In this document: positions 38,901 through 50,447 of the stretch, piece after piece | How positions within the stretch are numbered: position 1 is the stretch's first letter | Layout: every line of letters begins with the position of its first letter | From: Mya arenaria | Taxonomy: Eukaryota > Mollusca > Bivalvia > Myida > Myidae | DNA length: 64,000 nucleotides | Direction: 5' to 3' | Assembly: GCF_026914265.1 (NCBI RefSeq) | Contig: NC_069127.1 | Coordinates: 20,329,045 to 20,393,044, forward strand | The notes under the pieces: generated by a model | Told to the model about the DNA's origin: nothing | Databases searched by the model: none | What the model saw: the letters and a program-made list of their open reading frames with translations, nothing else | Made by a program: the position numbers and the translations under genes

Positions 38901-39526
38901 TACCCAAGAAGGAAGCCAATGGGTCCACTCCAAGATCGAATTCGTGATTTCCCAGACACTGTACATGTTGAAATAGATTGAATATAAAGCAGTGTCAATG
39001 TTGAAGCATTTTATAAAGAACCTGAATATAATTTATAACATTAAAATGAACTGTTCGTTTACTAGAAACTACTTTGAAAATTTGGTAGCTAAATCAGTCC
39101 TATGATTTTCTCAAATATCTAATATACACATGAAAGAAAGTAATATATAAACTATACACGAAAATTGTATGGTCTACGAGCGAAACCCACCATGACGTCA
39201 TATCCGAGCTGATTCATAAAGTATGACGTGGCTTTGCCTCTGTGAACGAAAAACCAGAGTGTCCCCATGAACTGATCACCTGCGTCTAAAAGTAGCACGT
39301 TGTCATGGCCACTCCGAATGTCCTTGGTCTTCGTGTGTCGCCTAGCAACGCCACCAAAGCACTTTCCAGCTGCGGCGTCATCGACGCTGCAGTCCGCACC
39401 GTACTTGTTGATCTGGTCAAACCGAGCGTGCACGTCGTTGGTGTGCAGAATGGTCAACTCGTAGCTGGCCACTCTGGCCGAAATGGCGAGCACAAGACTC
39501 GTGTAGCAATACATCTTGTATAACAT
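32987..39526 (-). CDS. NT5E: Ecto-5'-nucleotidase (CD73-like), copy 2
   Basis: Same reaction and location as copy 1. Nine exons in frame: 39191-39526, 38745-38958, 38319-38504, 37815-38012, 37529-37660, 37086-37214, 36285-36440, 35514-35708, 32987-33189; 582 codons plus stop. Signal peptide, metal-site motifs (TNDVHARF, DAGDQFMGT, GNHEFD, GHAGFRMD, GGHTDTFLYTG) and substrate motifs (RECNLGN, LLNSGSIRSSI, GGDGYQF) are all intact. Exons 3 to 7 and their introns are almost base-for-base identical to copy 1. Differences sit in exon 1 (ARFDQ, RRHTKTKDI), exon 2, exon 8 and the last exon, whose tail ends SLLKRIF instead of SLAESIF. The GPI-type hydrophobic tail is kept. Near-identity suggests very recent duplication or gene conversion. 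Short reads would not separate expression of copies 1 and 2 well. Confidence 0.92.
33472..33650. mobile_element. Long-hairpin MITE in NT5E intron 8, unit 2
   Basis: Nearly perfect palindrome. The left arm (TTTTCTGGTGACCTGTATCA, then GGTGTGTAAACACGTATCCG) pairs with the right arm (CGGATACATGTTTACTCAAC, then GATGCAGGTCACCAGAAAA) around a centre near 33556. Unit 1's copy lacks most of the inner left arm, so the two units show a fuller and a reduced form of one element. Confidence 0.65.
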
Positions 39527-40757
39527 ATTTCCTTCTGTTTGATATATTTCCGCTTTATTTAGAGGAAAACAAATTAGAATGTATTTACAGCATCAAACAT
39601 ATATGAAATTAATGAGAGTCTGAGCATCTACCATAGGAACACATAGGAACACACATTGTTTATATTTTAGACGAATTTTATCATAGATATATTGTCCCAA
39701 CAAATTAATTCGAGCTGGTCCTGACCTTTATATTTGCTTACATCTTACGCTGAATACAGCCAGTATACGTTTACATAAACCATTCATGCATTCTCTATAA
39801 ATTTAGTGGCAATATAAATGCGTACAATATGTTTGCTCAGATGAAACAAATCCTAAATAAAACCACATGTTTTTTGCTTTGTATAACCTGACGATGCCTG
39901 TTTCAGGTAATACAATCCTTACAATGTACGTATGTTCTTCAACTATTTGTCGGTTGTTTATTGAAGGGTAAAGATGGCTTATACTTAGAGATATTTGAGA
40001 CCGTTTCGCTGTAAAAACAAATATGAATGAAATACGTCATGTGATAAAAAAACAAAAACAGTTTCCATTTAATATACAACATGTTATAAAACTCAGTACA
40101 CACGCACTCGGCCCACTTAATAACCTTTCCCAAACATATTTTATTTTTATTAACTGACAACTCACTTAAGATTCTCTATACTATAATATAATATTTATCC
40201 ACTAGATGTATGAGTTTGGGCTCTCGTTATACCCTTATTACTATAATTATTATGATTATATAAACACATTGAGAGAGGGTCGTAACTTATGTTGACGACA
40301 ACTCGGGGCCAATTCCCTTTGAATATATAATGTGTGTTTTAATTATTGTGTAGATTTTGCATAGATATTTGGAATGTAATATTTATTTTCATGCAAAAAC
40401 TATTATGAAAAATTACACTTTAGCTTTAAATATGACAATATTTAGGCAGTTATAACTTAAACGATTATTTTTAATTTATTGTTTTGATACAATTATTTAT
40501 CCTACCGTTTTATATATTTTTATACATCCACAAGAATGTTATCGCGAGTCAGTATTCCAATATTTGTAATAATTAGGTACCTCGAAGTAAATGTTACAAA
40601 CAGTCAACTTTTAAATTATTTACCTAGACCCGTATCCTTTCACGAAGATATCACAGTTTAATTTAAGTCTGAAGTCGTCCTACCTTGACCACAGGTAATT
40701 TGCATAAAGCAAAATTTCTATCACCGAAGTATTGTTAAGTATTTAGGCCAAGGATAG
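39527..40757. promoter_or_regulatory. NT5E: Conserved upstream flank of NT5E, unit 2
   Basis: Aligns with 24041-25270 of unit 1 with few differences, then is interrupted by an inserted element at 40758. The promoter of copy 2 should lie here. The insertion is ~1.23 kb from the start codon and could alter upstream control. Confidence 0.4.
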
Positions 40758-42523
40758 GAATTACGGACACTACGGACCATGGACATTACGGACCAGATTT
40801 AGGGACACTACGGACCAGATTTAGGGACATTACGGACCATCTTCGGAATCTTACGGACCATGATTTAAACATATTTTTTTTTTAAATTAATCACTCATTA
40901 GTTTATAATTTGTTAATAAATACTTGAATATGAGTGCTCAGTATGACGTTATATCTTCCATAAAACTGTGAAAAATCCCGTGAAGTTCGAACAGATCTCA
41001 ATATAAAATCTTGTGAAATTACAAAAGGTGTTAAAGACCTATGCATTTATAACAATTATGTGAACAATAATGAGCGAAATTTGAAAGATCGGCAGTTAAA
41101 TCAGTTAAAAGCAACAGAAGATATATTTTCCAAAACAGTTTATTTCCCAAAATAAATCGAGCAGAAATATTTTCCAAAACAGTTTATTTACCAAAATAAA
41201 TCGAGCATATATTAAATAAACGATGTGTGTTTGTTGCAATTCTTGCAAACTGATGTTAAAAACCGGCAATTTCTGTTGTCTTAATTAGTGTTTATTCGTT
41301 ATAATTGTACCCGTAATTATCGGCGGTATATAACAAAAGAAACAAACAGTATACTGACAACCTTTAATTGGCAATCATAAAAGTGTGAAAACCCATTGTA
41401 ACGGCGCACTTTCACTGAACCCACGGCTCAATACACAATCCGACTGGTAGGTTACATTGCCATTTATCATTTTGGCTCAGATTTAGCGAAAAATGAGATT
41501 ATGGCATGTTGACATTAAAAACCAGTCGAGTGTAATTCGTTGATCTTGTTCAAACGTAAGTAAAAAAGTTAAAGGTTATACTTTTGGCTTGGACACTAAA
41601 ACTAAGTCAAAGAATTCGCAGTCAAGACGGACGCCTATATATGCAACTGCAACCTATCTTTGTAAAAATCGGAGCTGCAACCTATCATTTTCTTTTCGTT
41701 CTCATATCTTTTAAAATTATTAATATATTTGTTCACAAATACCCGTACCTGTTATATTTAAACAAAACTTAAGTGTTTTATGCGGTTTTCCCGAACTTTT
41801 ATCTCATTTTCTACTAAATCTGAGCCAAAATGATAAATGGAACTGTAACCTACCAGTCGGATTGTGTACATGTTGGAAACATTGCAGAAGTGTTCTCGAA
41901 AACGGTAACAGTTTCAAGGAAAACATGGATATGTAAATACACACTAGGTAGGTAGGCATATGATAGGCTATGTTTAAATTCCAAGAAACTATCATAATTA
42001 TAGGTATTACGTTGATTTTCGGCTCGAGTCGAGCGTTTTGGTGACGCCATCTTGCACTGAAACCAACCATTTGGTCACGTGGATTCCCCGCCGTGACTGA
42101 ACCTTTCAATTAAAACAGTTGAAACGGAAAACAAACAAATATGACGATTCAAAGTTTATTTCAGATAGCAATCGATCACATATGAAAACATTAATATTCA
42201 CATTTACAATTATAGGATAAACACATATTTCGCTCATTATTATTCAAATTATTATAATATTTTATTAAAAATACATTGATGTTTAACATTGGAATTTCCT
42301 GGATTTTCAGTTACATTAAAGATAATTTTCATACTGAGCACTAATATTAGAGTATTTATTAACAAATTTAAGACCAATGAGTGAATAAATTAAAAAAAAA
42401 TGTTTAAAAATATTATAAATGATGGTCCGTAAGTTTCTGAAGATGGTCCGTAATGTCCCTAAATCTGGTCCGTAGTGTCCCTAAATCTGGTCCGTAATGT
42501 CCATGGTCCGTAGTGTCCGTGAC
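40758..42523. mobile_element. 1.77 kb palindromic non-autonomous DNA transposon
   Basis: The ends are long inverted repeats. From each end one reads ACGGACACTACGGACCATGG, then repeated phrases TACGGACCAGATTTAGGGAC, for about 110 bp with few mismatches. Weaker inverted similarity continues inward (CACTCATT..TTTGTTAATAAATACT, AATAATGAGCGAAAT), and an inner inverted pair (CCGACTGGTAGGTTAC at 41439-41454, mirrored near 41852-41867) flanks the centre. The host word CCAAGGATAG is present on both sides (40748-40757 and 42524-42533) but only once at the unit 1 site near 25272, giving a 9-10 bp target duplication. No transposase is evident. Target size and long ends suggest a Mutator-like or foldback element. 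Confidence 0.8.
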
Positions 42524-43267
42524 CCAAGGATAGTATCGATTGAACCCCGATTATGACGCAATTTCAATAGACATCGGAATTCGTAATTATAAAGATTGTT
42601 GACAGTTCGCATTTGAATGATGTAATAATTACTTGTGAGATATTTATAAGCGATAGGAAGTACGTTCAAATAACATTCATACCAAGTATAAGGACATTAA
42701 TCTCTGTTCGGTCAGACTAGACCATGACAATAATCCCATTAGAATATTTTCGTTTTCAGTATGTCATTAAGCTTGTGCAATTATATTTTTTAATTTATAA
42801 TTGCTATTTAACAAACTATCTTTCCTTTAAAAAATGTGATACATTTTATTATCTAAAAGTGTCTTCTTATGTCAAGCTATTTTTCACCACAAGGACCACA
42901 ATGAAAATAAGGGATTTACAATTTCTTTTTGTGATATCCTTTGTGTGCAATGTAGTGGACATGGATTATTTTACTTATGCTTAATGTTTTAATCATGTAT
43001 AATGTTACCATGTTTTATACATTTTATACTGAAATAAATCTATCTATCTATCTAATCACGTCTTAGTTCAATATAAACTGTTTTAGTAGTCTTAGCATAA
43101 TAAACTAGCAACAATAAAGAAATAGCAAACAAATAAAACTTGGTGAGTAAGAAGGTGGAAACTCAAAATTTAAATTTAAGTTTTAATTATTTGTCATTTT
43201 TATTTCCTTATTATTTAAGCAAAGATTAAACTACTGGACTAACCGTCTGTTGCTTATTACAATTTTG

Positions 43268-44195
43268 GTTTAAAGTGACATTCTTATTCAAAATCAATAC
43301 TTACACATGTATAACAAACATAAACTTTGAGTATTAAACCTTTAACTACGTTTACTTGCTAAATAATGCATTTATGGAAAATCATAATTATTGACAAGGT
43401 GGTAACCGTATAAGTAAGTAAGTAAGTAAATTGTTTATTACCGTGACATGTGTATAAACATAATTTACAAATTCAATAGTTAAGTATCAAACAGATAACA
43501 CCCGGCCCAATGGGCCTATAGGTCACCAATTAGAAAAAGTTACAATAATTCAGAGAATGCATACTAATACAAAACAGACATATATGAATATTAAACATTT
43601 AGATATCATGAGTATATGATGTGCACTATTATAACAATAGCAAATATTGGAATTTCAGTATAGTTTAGCCGTGGAAATTAGCTAATTGAAAATAAAATAA
43701 TTATGATGCTAGAGATAAATAAAAAAGACATCAATGCGATAACGCTAGTACTTATCATGGAGATGTATTATAAAATATATAGCAACATTCTACGTCATGC
43801 ATTATATAAGTCTATCTATCCAAAGTATTTCTTCTGATCAAAAAGGCATGTACCAGGAATTTGGCAAGCCTACGTGGATAATTTGACATCACATGAACTA
43901 GTTTTTCATTCACATTTAGGTTGATGTCTTGGTTAAAAATATCGCTGTAGTGCGTATTTCTCAAGTCACTATAAAGACTGCAGTCAAACAGAAAATGCTT
44001 TTCGTCTTCAATGGACGAAAGTTCACAGTGCCTACAGTGCGTATATTTAATAGCTGAATACGCAAGAATATTAAATGATTGGTGAGTGCTTAAAGATTTA
44101 CAGCGATCTACTATCGTCCCATAAGGTAGAAGTACAGTGTTTTCTGCACATTTCTTTCAGAGTAAACTCGGTATCCTTCATAGAAACCATTGATT
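43268..44195 (+). repeat. ~280 bp dispersed repeat, copy 4, split by a LINE fragment
   Basis: Left part 43268-43411 and right part 44041-44195 together match the 26012-26308 copy of unit 1. The middle is the LINE fragment at 43412-44040. Confidence 0.65.
43412..44040 (-). mobile_element. 5'-truncated LINE fragment inserted in unit 2
   Basis: Read on the minus strand it starts inside the ORF2 C-terminus (CRHCELSSIEDEKHFLFDCS, a CxxC...H....C zinc-knuckle typical of LINE ORF2 ends, then LYSDLR). It reaches a stop at 43812-43814, has a ~380 bp 3' UTR and ends in a (TTAC)n tail (plus-strand AAGTAAGTAAGTAAG at 43412). CGTATA flanks both sides, a possible short target duplication. Unit 1 lacks it. 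A different element from the decayed LINE in the spacers. Confidence 0.75.
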
Positions 44196-45430
44196 TCGAC
44201 ATTTATTTATCGTTTTTGGTATATTAAAACAATTGTATAAATTGTGGCAAATCTTATTTGGGAGTAAGAGTGTATCTTTCATAGAATGACACGAACGTCA
44301 CAACATCGCGGAATTGAGCAAGTTTCTCCAATCGCGGTTTATTATAGCGATTGTTCATCATCCACGAATGCTGTTTTTAGTCCCATTTACTAAACATTTT
44401 GGACCCACGTGTGAAGTATATTCAGCGTAAAATTAACATATATCTCTTTCGTTTTATTTAGCCGTCCATCTCATTAAATATATGAACTCATACAAATGGC
44501 AATAATAACACAATGTCGAGTTCATGACGGAATTAATTAAGTTCGCGTTAGATAGAAGATATATGTAACCATTTACCCTTAAGCCTATTCTTTATTATTA
44601 TGGATACTTAAATATAACTTAGGCTGAGTACAATGCAGAAATGTATCTATCATTAAATAATTTTATTTTAAAGTTATTGCATCATATATGTGTGATAATT
44701 TACTCAAACTATTAATACCGTATAGATAAAAATCAAAACTAAAATTACACCACACGTTTTTGTTTGGTATTTGTTGAAACCTGTTGGCATTTAAATAAAT
44801 CAAATACCCATGTTACTAGTATATTATTCGTGCCATGTTGAGATTGTTTTTCTTTGTGTACACACTCACTTCCATATCGGAACACTAACAAGCAGAATGT
44901 GCGTAACCGTTCTATAACTACTGTGCGGATAAATTACAATGTTATCTGCTTTAACCGCATGCTTTTTATTGAATGGTTTGCTTTACAACGTGGTACCAAA
45001 CAGTCACGTATCCCACGACCTTCATGTATGAAAGGGACTTATTATATAAGTGAAATTCGCAACTCATAAGTAGATAACCTGTTGAATAACTATATTTATA
45101 TTACATTCACATATTCTATTTTATATTTAAAATGCATCTATAGTTAAGTGGTAATACGAATCTCATCTAGTTAAACAGTTATTATGTTACTTACTAAGTA
45201 GAATTCGCAAACTTTATTAGAAAACCTGTAAGTTCCTGCATCTGGAATGCATTTATAGATGAAACTAGAACTCCGCGAGTCGGATGTGTTGCCTGATGAA
45301 TTATTTACTGTCGACATTATAACTGTAAGATTGGCATTTTATACATTTATAGACATTGATGTTGCCATTTAACTTTCAAGTGTGGGTGGCATTTGAACTG
45401 AAGGTAACAGCGTTAAGCCGGACAAAAATA
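44196..45430. other. Spacer of unit 2, no gene recognised
   Basis: Close match to 26309-27530 of unit 1. Contains a small local change near 45040 (extra 'ATATAAGTGAAATTCGCAAC'), a phrase also seen in unit 3 near 57160. Confidence 0.4.
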
Positions 45431-45684
45431 TACAATGGGCAATAACTCTAAAATATGGAAGCAAGAGTTACGGTTCTTGTGCACTGCACTTGCCCTCAAT
45501 GAGATTTATCTAACTATTAAGTTTCAATATATATGCAAAAAGCTACAGAAACATGCTCAGTAGCAAATTTTTTTAACATAAACCCGGTTTAGTGGCAATG
45601 GGCAACGCCAAAGACATAGAACACATATTCACAAACAAGAAACATAGAACAGCACACAACTCTACAAACAGCACAGTGCATACA

Positions 45685-45687
<3 letters not shown>

Positions 45688-45763
<76 letters not shown>
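45688..45763. repeat. (AT)n microsatellite, spacer 2
   Basis: Uninterrupted AT run, the orthologue by position of 27785-27865. Poly-Ile/Tyr open frames across it are artefacts. Confidence 0.95.
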
Positions 45764-45766
<3 letters not shown>

Positions 45767-46229
45767 GGTATGTTTATCAAGAATTGTTAGGTACCGCCTT
45801 GGAACTGTCAGTAAAATGTAAATTTACTGGGGGTTTAAACCAGTTTATGTGCACAAACCTCACTCTTATCTCAACAATTCTTAATAAAGATAAAACGCAA
45901 AAGATAAATCTTATCAAAGTATGCATTAACTTGAGGAAACTTATCAATAAAACAAATAATAATAAAAAACGAAAAGGTAAACCCCAAGTACTTCAATGAT
46001 TAGAGATCCCAACTCTATCTGCAGACGGAGGGAAACAATTCAGAGCACCTAATGCATATACTTTTCAAAGATACGATGCAGTCATCGTTAGAAACCAAAA
46101 GCTTCACTCACAGTCTGCCTTAAAAGGTTTAAAACTGTGTGATCATAGAGTCAAAACACTCGGAGTCAGTCAACACGTGTCCGCCAAAAACGGTTTTAAA
46201 GATAACATGAATTAGCAAATTCTTCATAA

Positions 46230-46880
46230 AAATCAAAGCACTGAAAGTTTAGTTATGAAAGGATGCTATATTCAACCCAATATTTTGTTTCAGGTATTCA
46301 GGTATCTTCAAATACAAGAAGGCAAGTGCTCTTCAAAATATTTCCTTTATGTCCACGGTTGAAATAAAATCCAAGTAATTCATTAAGTCTATCTGCCCAA
46401 CTGCCTGCTGGAAACATTTTAATTTTACGAGTTTTCTTTAAAACATCACCATAAAAATCGGGATGAGCAATACTATCAGCAATGAGCGATTTAAGACTAC
46501 TATTGTACTTTGATATGAGCTTATAATGACCATTAACAAATTTAGAGAAAGTTTTCCTTAATTTAAAATATGGAAACCCTGTTTTAGAAGTTTTGCGTCA
46601 TAAGTTTACTGCGAGAGCTGATTTTTTTTACATCTGTACATATTCTAGCAAATCGTATTAACTGTGCAATAAAAACACCATACGATGGTGAAATAGGAAC
46701 ATCACCACCTAAAGAAGGGTAATTAATTATTTTAAAATTAAAATCATCACGTTTATCATAAAGATTGATGCTCAATATATCTTCCTTTACTTCTAGTTGC
46801 AAATCTAAATAGGATGCTTTTAAAACGGATGTATTATCAAGTTGATACCTCTTATATTCTACAAGATATGCCCCGGCCAA
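46230..46880 (-). mobile_element. LINE relic: C-terminal reverse-transcriptase region, spacer 2
   Basis: Copy of the 28498-29110 relic by duplication. Phrases YDKRDDFNFKIINYPSLGGD and YGVFIAQLIRFARICTDV are readable. Broken; its breaks differ partly from those in unit 1, so decay continued after duplication. Confidence 0.55.
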
Positions 46881-46894
46881 AATTTAAGCATGAA

Positions 46895-47350
46895 AATTAA
46901 CAAAGTGCAATTACTCTAAAACTAAGAAGGCAAGACTTACTGTTATTGTGCACTGCATTTGCCCTCCATAAGATCTATCTACATATGAAGTTTCAAGTTG
47001 ATAACTCTTATATTCTTCAAGATATGCCCCGGACAAAACTTTAAGCATGAAAATTAACAAACGGCAATTACTCTTAACATATGGAAGCAAGAGTAACAGT
47101 TCTTATGCACTGCACTTGTTCTTAATAAGATCTATCTACATATAAAATTTCAAGTTCATACCACTAATAGTTTACGAGATATGCCCCGGACAAGTGAAAA
47201 CAGGACGCGGACGCCAACAATGGGCACAAACTCTAAAATATGGAAGCAAGAGTTACGGTTCTAATGCACTGCACTTGCCGTCAATGAGATCTATCGAGCT
47301 ATGAAGTTTCAAGTTGATACCTCTTATATTCTTTAAGACATGCCCCTGAC
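46895..47350 (-). repeat. ~155 bp tandem repeats of mollusc type, spacer 2
   Basis: About three units (starting near 46905, 47060 and 47220) of the family described for 29150-29965. At least two units fewer than in spacer 1. Confidence 0.65.
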
Positions 47351-47529
47351 AAAACTTTGAGTGCGACGTCATATACCAAATGGAAAATTTCGAACATAAT
47401 TTTTTTCCAATATCTGTAGCTTAAAAAATGTGAACACTTTTGACCAGTGAATTAAACAGGAAACAATACGTATACATAATGATTAACAAAGATCTAATAA
47501 CAATACCGTGGCTATTATGATATTTGTCG

Positions 47530-48465
47530 ACAGAGGCCCTAAGGCACATTGTCTGGGTTATAATCTATATCATGAAAAAGGTCCTTGCATTTATAAAAAC
47601 ACCTAACCATTGCTAGTATACGCATACATATCATGTTCCAGCGTATCAAATGCATCTTTATCGTTGAATGTATTTTAAGCTTTTGGGTCTTCACCCTAAA
47701 AATAGGATCCACACAAATAAATGACTTCACATAATTATATTAAAAGAAATATGATCTAATTTCAACCATATTATGGTATCATGGCGGTTTTTAACAAGAT
47801 GTATTTCATCTTGTAAATTATCTTTGTATAGTAAAACTATTCCCCCCGCTACAAGTGCATTATGGTTTTGAAAATTTCTGTATACATTATAAGTTATATA
47901 TCCATTCAGATTTAATTTGTTAGACGAATTTGTCCAAGATTTGTAAAAGAAAAAAAATATCATGCTTAGTATTTTCTCGCTTGTAAGTCCATGCACATTC
48001 TATGCCATCACGGACAGGTCATCCTCAACGTGTCCCTAATCTCGGACTGGGCGGCCGTCGACGTATAACGTGTCGTAGGCAATCCACGAACGTTTACCAC
48101 TTTCCCTGGCGGCTTTCATTTTTGGTACGAGCTTCCCCCGCTTCGCAATCACTTCCGGTGGGTACTGTTCAGACACGTGCAAAGCGGTTCCACGTAATTC
48201 CTTCTATTGCCGGCGCACGGTCTTTCGATCATTAACTATCGTAAATGTGGCTATGATTGACCTAACTTTGCCCGGCACCGAATGCCCTGGAGACCTGAGC
48301 ACGCTCGAAGCGTATGCTGTCCGCGGTCTCATTGGCAAATTTGAGCGCTTCATGTATGTGCTGGCGCAGCTTCCGCTCCGTTACCTCCGCGGTCTCGTTA
48401 CCTCTGATGTTGTCTTCCAGAACATTGTTGAAGACCTCATGTGGCCTTGGCCTTTGACCAAGTGA
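47530..48465 (-). mobile_element. LINE relic: ORF1-like and endonuclease-like blocks, spacer 2
   Basis: Duplicate of the 30060-31022 relic, with the same order on the minus strand: ORF1-like block 48002-48465, then endonuclease-like block 47530-48000 (KLNLNGYITYNVYRNFQNHN, GGIVLLYKDNL, DTIIWLKLDHISFN). Decayed, inactive. Confidence 0.6.
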
Positions 48466-49014
48466 CCCCTTAAAGTAACATGGAACTTCTACTTTACATT
48501 TGAAGTGTTAGTGTCGAAAGGTAAAATAAAAAAGAAAACGTTTTGTACACGTTGCTCAGAAAGTTCCATAAGTTCTTTCTAACTGACAAGCCATAACGAA
48601 TTTAAACGATTAACGGAAAACAGTAAAAAAAACAACGTGTATTTGTCTGGATTGATAGTTGCACACAGCGGGTCGGAAGTATAATTCGGTTTTAAAAGTG
48701 AAACCAAAAGTAGACATTTTAAAACGACGAGTTGCATTGTTCATTGGCTCGATGCCATGTCGAATAGTCTACTTTAGGCAATGTCTACTTTGATAAACCG
48801 ATTTAGAACACTTATACTATTCGAACTTATTTATGGTTTTGTTCAATTTCTAAATAAGATTGTATAAGAGAATTTCTGAGATATGACCTTTATTAAATAG
48901 GGACAAATTATGATACAATAGAAAGTTTGCTCAACAGGTAAACAAAATGTAAGTAAAAATCTACAATGTCATTTCAAACAACTTTATTTTTAAGCTCTGC
49001 TTATCAGATTTACT

Positions 49015-49713
49015 TCATCGACAGAGAATGGTTTTAATTTGAGCAAGGCAGTCCAGAATTTCTCTCTCCGCGCAACAAAACCCTCTCATGATCACAGTGT
49101 ACCCCACCATGTTCGCTGCTATAAATAGCCGTCTTCCATGTTTCATTTCTTCGGATTTATAAATACCACTAGTTTTGTACTTTTCACTGTTACTTCTCTG
49201 AATTTTATCCGACAACTTGTTTGCACTATCCTGTGGAAACATTTCTAACGACGTTTGATTATTGTTACCATTTAATGAGTCACAAGTATCGAAGATTTTT
49301 TCCAAACCTTCGCAAGCCTCGTGTTCACCAACGTTTCTCTTTCCTCCTATCTTATTGTGTTCCAGTGTGTCTTCTGTGTGACCTATTTTTATAATCGGAA
49401 CCGGAAGTTGTACACGACTGGTTCCCATATCACTATCCGGTCCCCGGCCAATCAACAGACCTCCAGGGGAAAGAACCGTTTCATATTTACTACCGAATAT
49501 ATTTATCTGAAATGTTTGACCACACCGTTCTCCCAAAAGAGCTTTCAAAACACACATTTCTGTATCAGAAATTGCCTCGTGCCCTATTCTGTAGTTGATA
49601 ACAACATTTCCGAATGGTTCGTAAATAAGAAATGACACTTCCTGGTGCAAATATGATCGCAAAATCTCCAATACCGATTTACGTTTAAGTCGGAAAGTAT
49701 CACCTTTTTCCAT
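49015..49713 (-). CDS. Unrecognised 232-residue protein, copy 3 (ORF232)
   Basis: Third copy of the intronless ORF, MEKGDTFRLKRKSVLEILRS to ...CLAQIKTILCR, exactly 232 residues. It keeps residues that copy 2 changed (FCC near residue 211, Arg 193), so copy 2 is not simply its daughter by one step. AATAAA at 48889-48894 lies about 120 nt after the stop. The NT5E copy 3 stop is ~735 bp upstream on the same strand. The three-copy comparison (same length, no indels, no stops, conserved ends) is the evidence that this is a gene and not a chance frame. Function unknown. Confidence 0.65.
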   Translation of the reverse strand: MEKGDTFRLKRKSVLEILRSYLHQEVSFLIYEPFGNVVINYRIGHEAISDTEMCVLKALLGERCGQTFQINIFGSKYETVLSPGGLLIGRGPDSDMGTSRVQLPVPIIKIGHTEDTLEHNKIGGKRNVGEHEACEGLEKIFDTCDSLNGNNNQTSLEMFPQDSANKLSDKIQRSNSEKYKTSGIYKSEEMKHGRRLFIAANMVGYTVIMRGFCCAEREILDCLAQIKTILCR

Positions 49714-50447
49714 GATTTAAGCAATCCAAACTGTTCGTACACATTTATAATATTTCAATACTATTTCCAATCTACCTTGTATAGTATAACACTGGTAGAA
49801 TTGCATTATTAAGGAATCCACTTTACGTGAACGCACCTTTTTCTTTTCATGCTGTATATCAGGTTAATTGACCATATATATCAATACTCGGAATGCTTTA
49901 GGCACTTGCATATCCAATAAGCCGTGTTAAAGTCGCTGGTAACATCTGGATCGGCATTAAGTAAAATGCGAACATACGATAACAATATTATAAAAATGGT
50001 TGTATTTCTTTCTTTAAGTTAATTATATTCATGGTAATTAAGTATTAACCACATAACTGAGAGAGGAAAAACCTCGGAAATCCAATATTGAAACTAAAAC
50101 GTATTGACGTGATATTTAAATGTGTCGCATGCTTAACCTGACAGTTTTGCTGCGCTCTGTATTGACCTTCTGGTGACTCAAACTCTGAAATCAATGCAAC
50201 CGTAGTCCCCAAGAGTTTCGAGTATAAATAACACTCTATCTGATTTTATTTCATTTCTAGTTATAAAGATATGTTCAATACATTAAATGGCATAAACATT
50301 TTGGATATATTATATCACATTAGCAAATTTGGTGATGAGATATTATGTAAGATCGGCAGTTTTTGTATTGAACAAATCCATGAATGTTGAAATACAGTAT
50401 CCATTTACAATGAGTCTGTGCTTGACTTAAGATCATGCTTGTGAATT

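Larger units (their letters stand above)
31342..48855. repeat. Tandem unit 2
   Basis: Same content and order as unit 1. Longer by about 2 kb because of two insertions absent from unit 1 (40758-42523 and 43412-44040), partly offset by small losses, for example ~125 bp missing relative to 28265-28390 of unit 1. Its ORF232 end resembles unit 3; its NT5E body and spacer resemble unit 1. Confidence 0.85.

Noticed and set aside
45592-45999. 135-codon frame across the (AT)n tract
   Set aside because: Half of it is a Tyr/Ile run translated from the microsatellite; unit 1 does not keep it.
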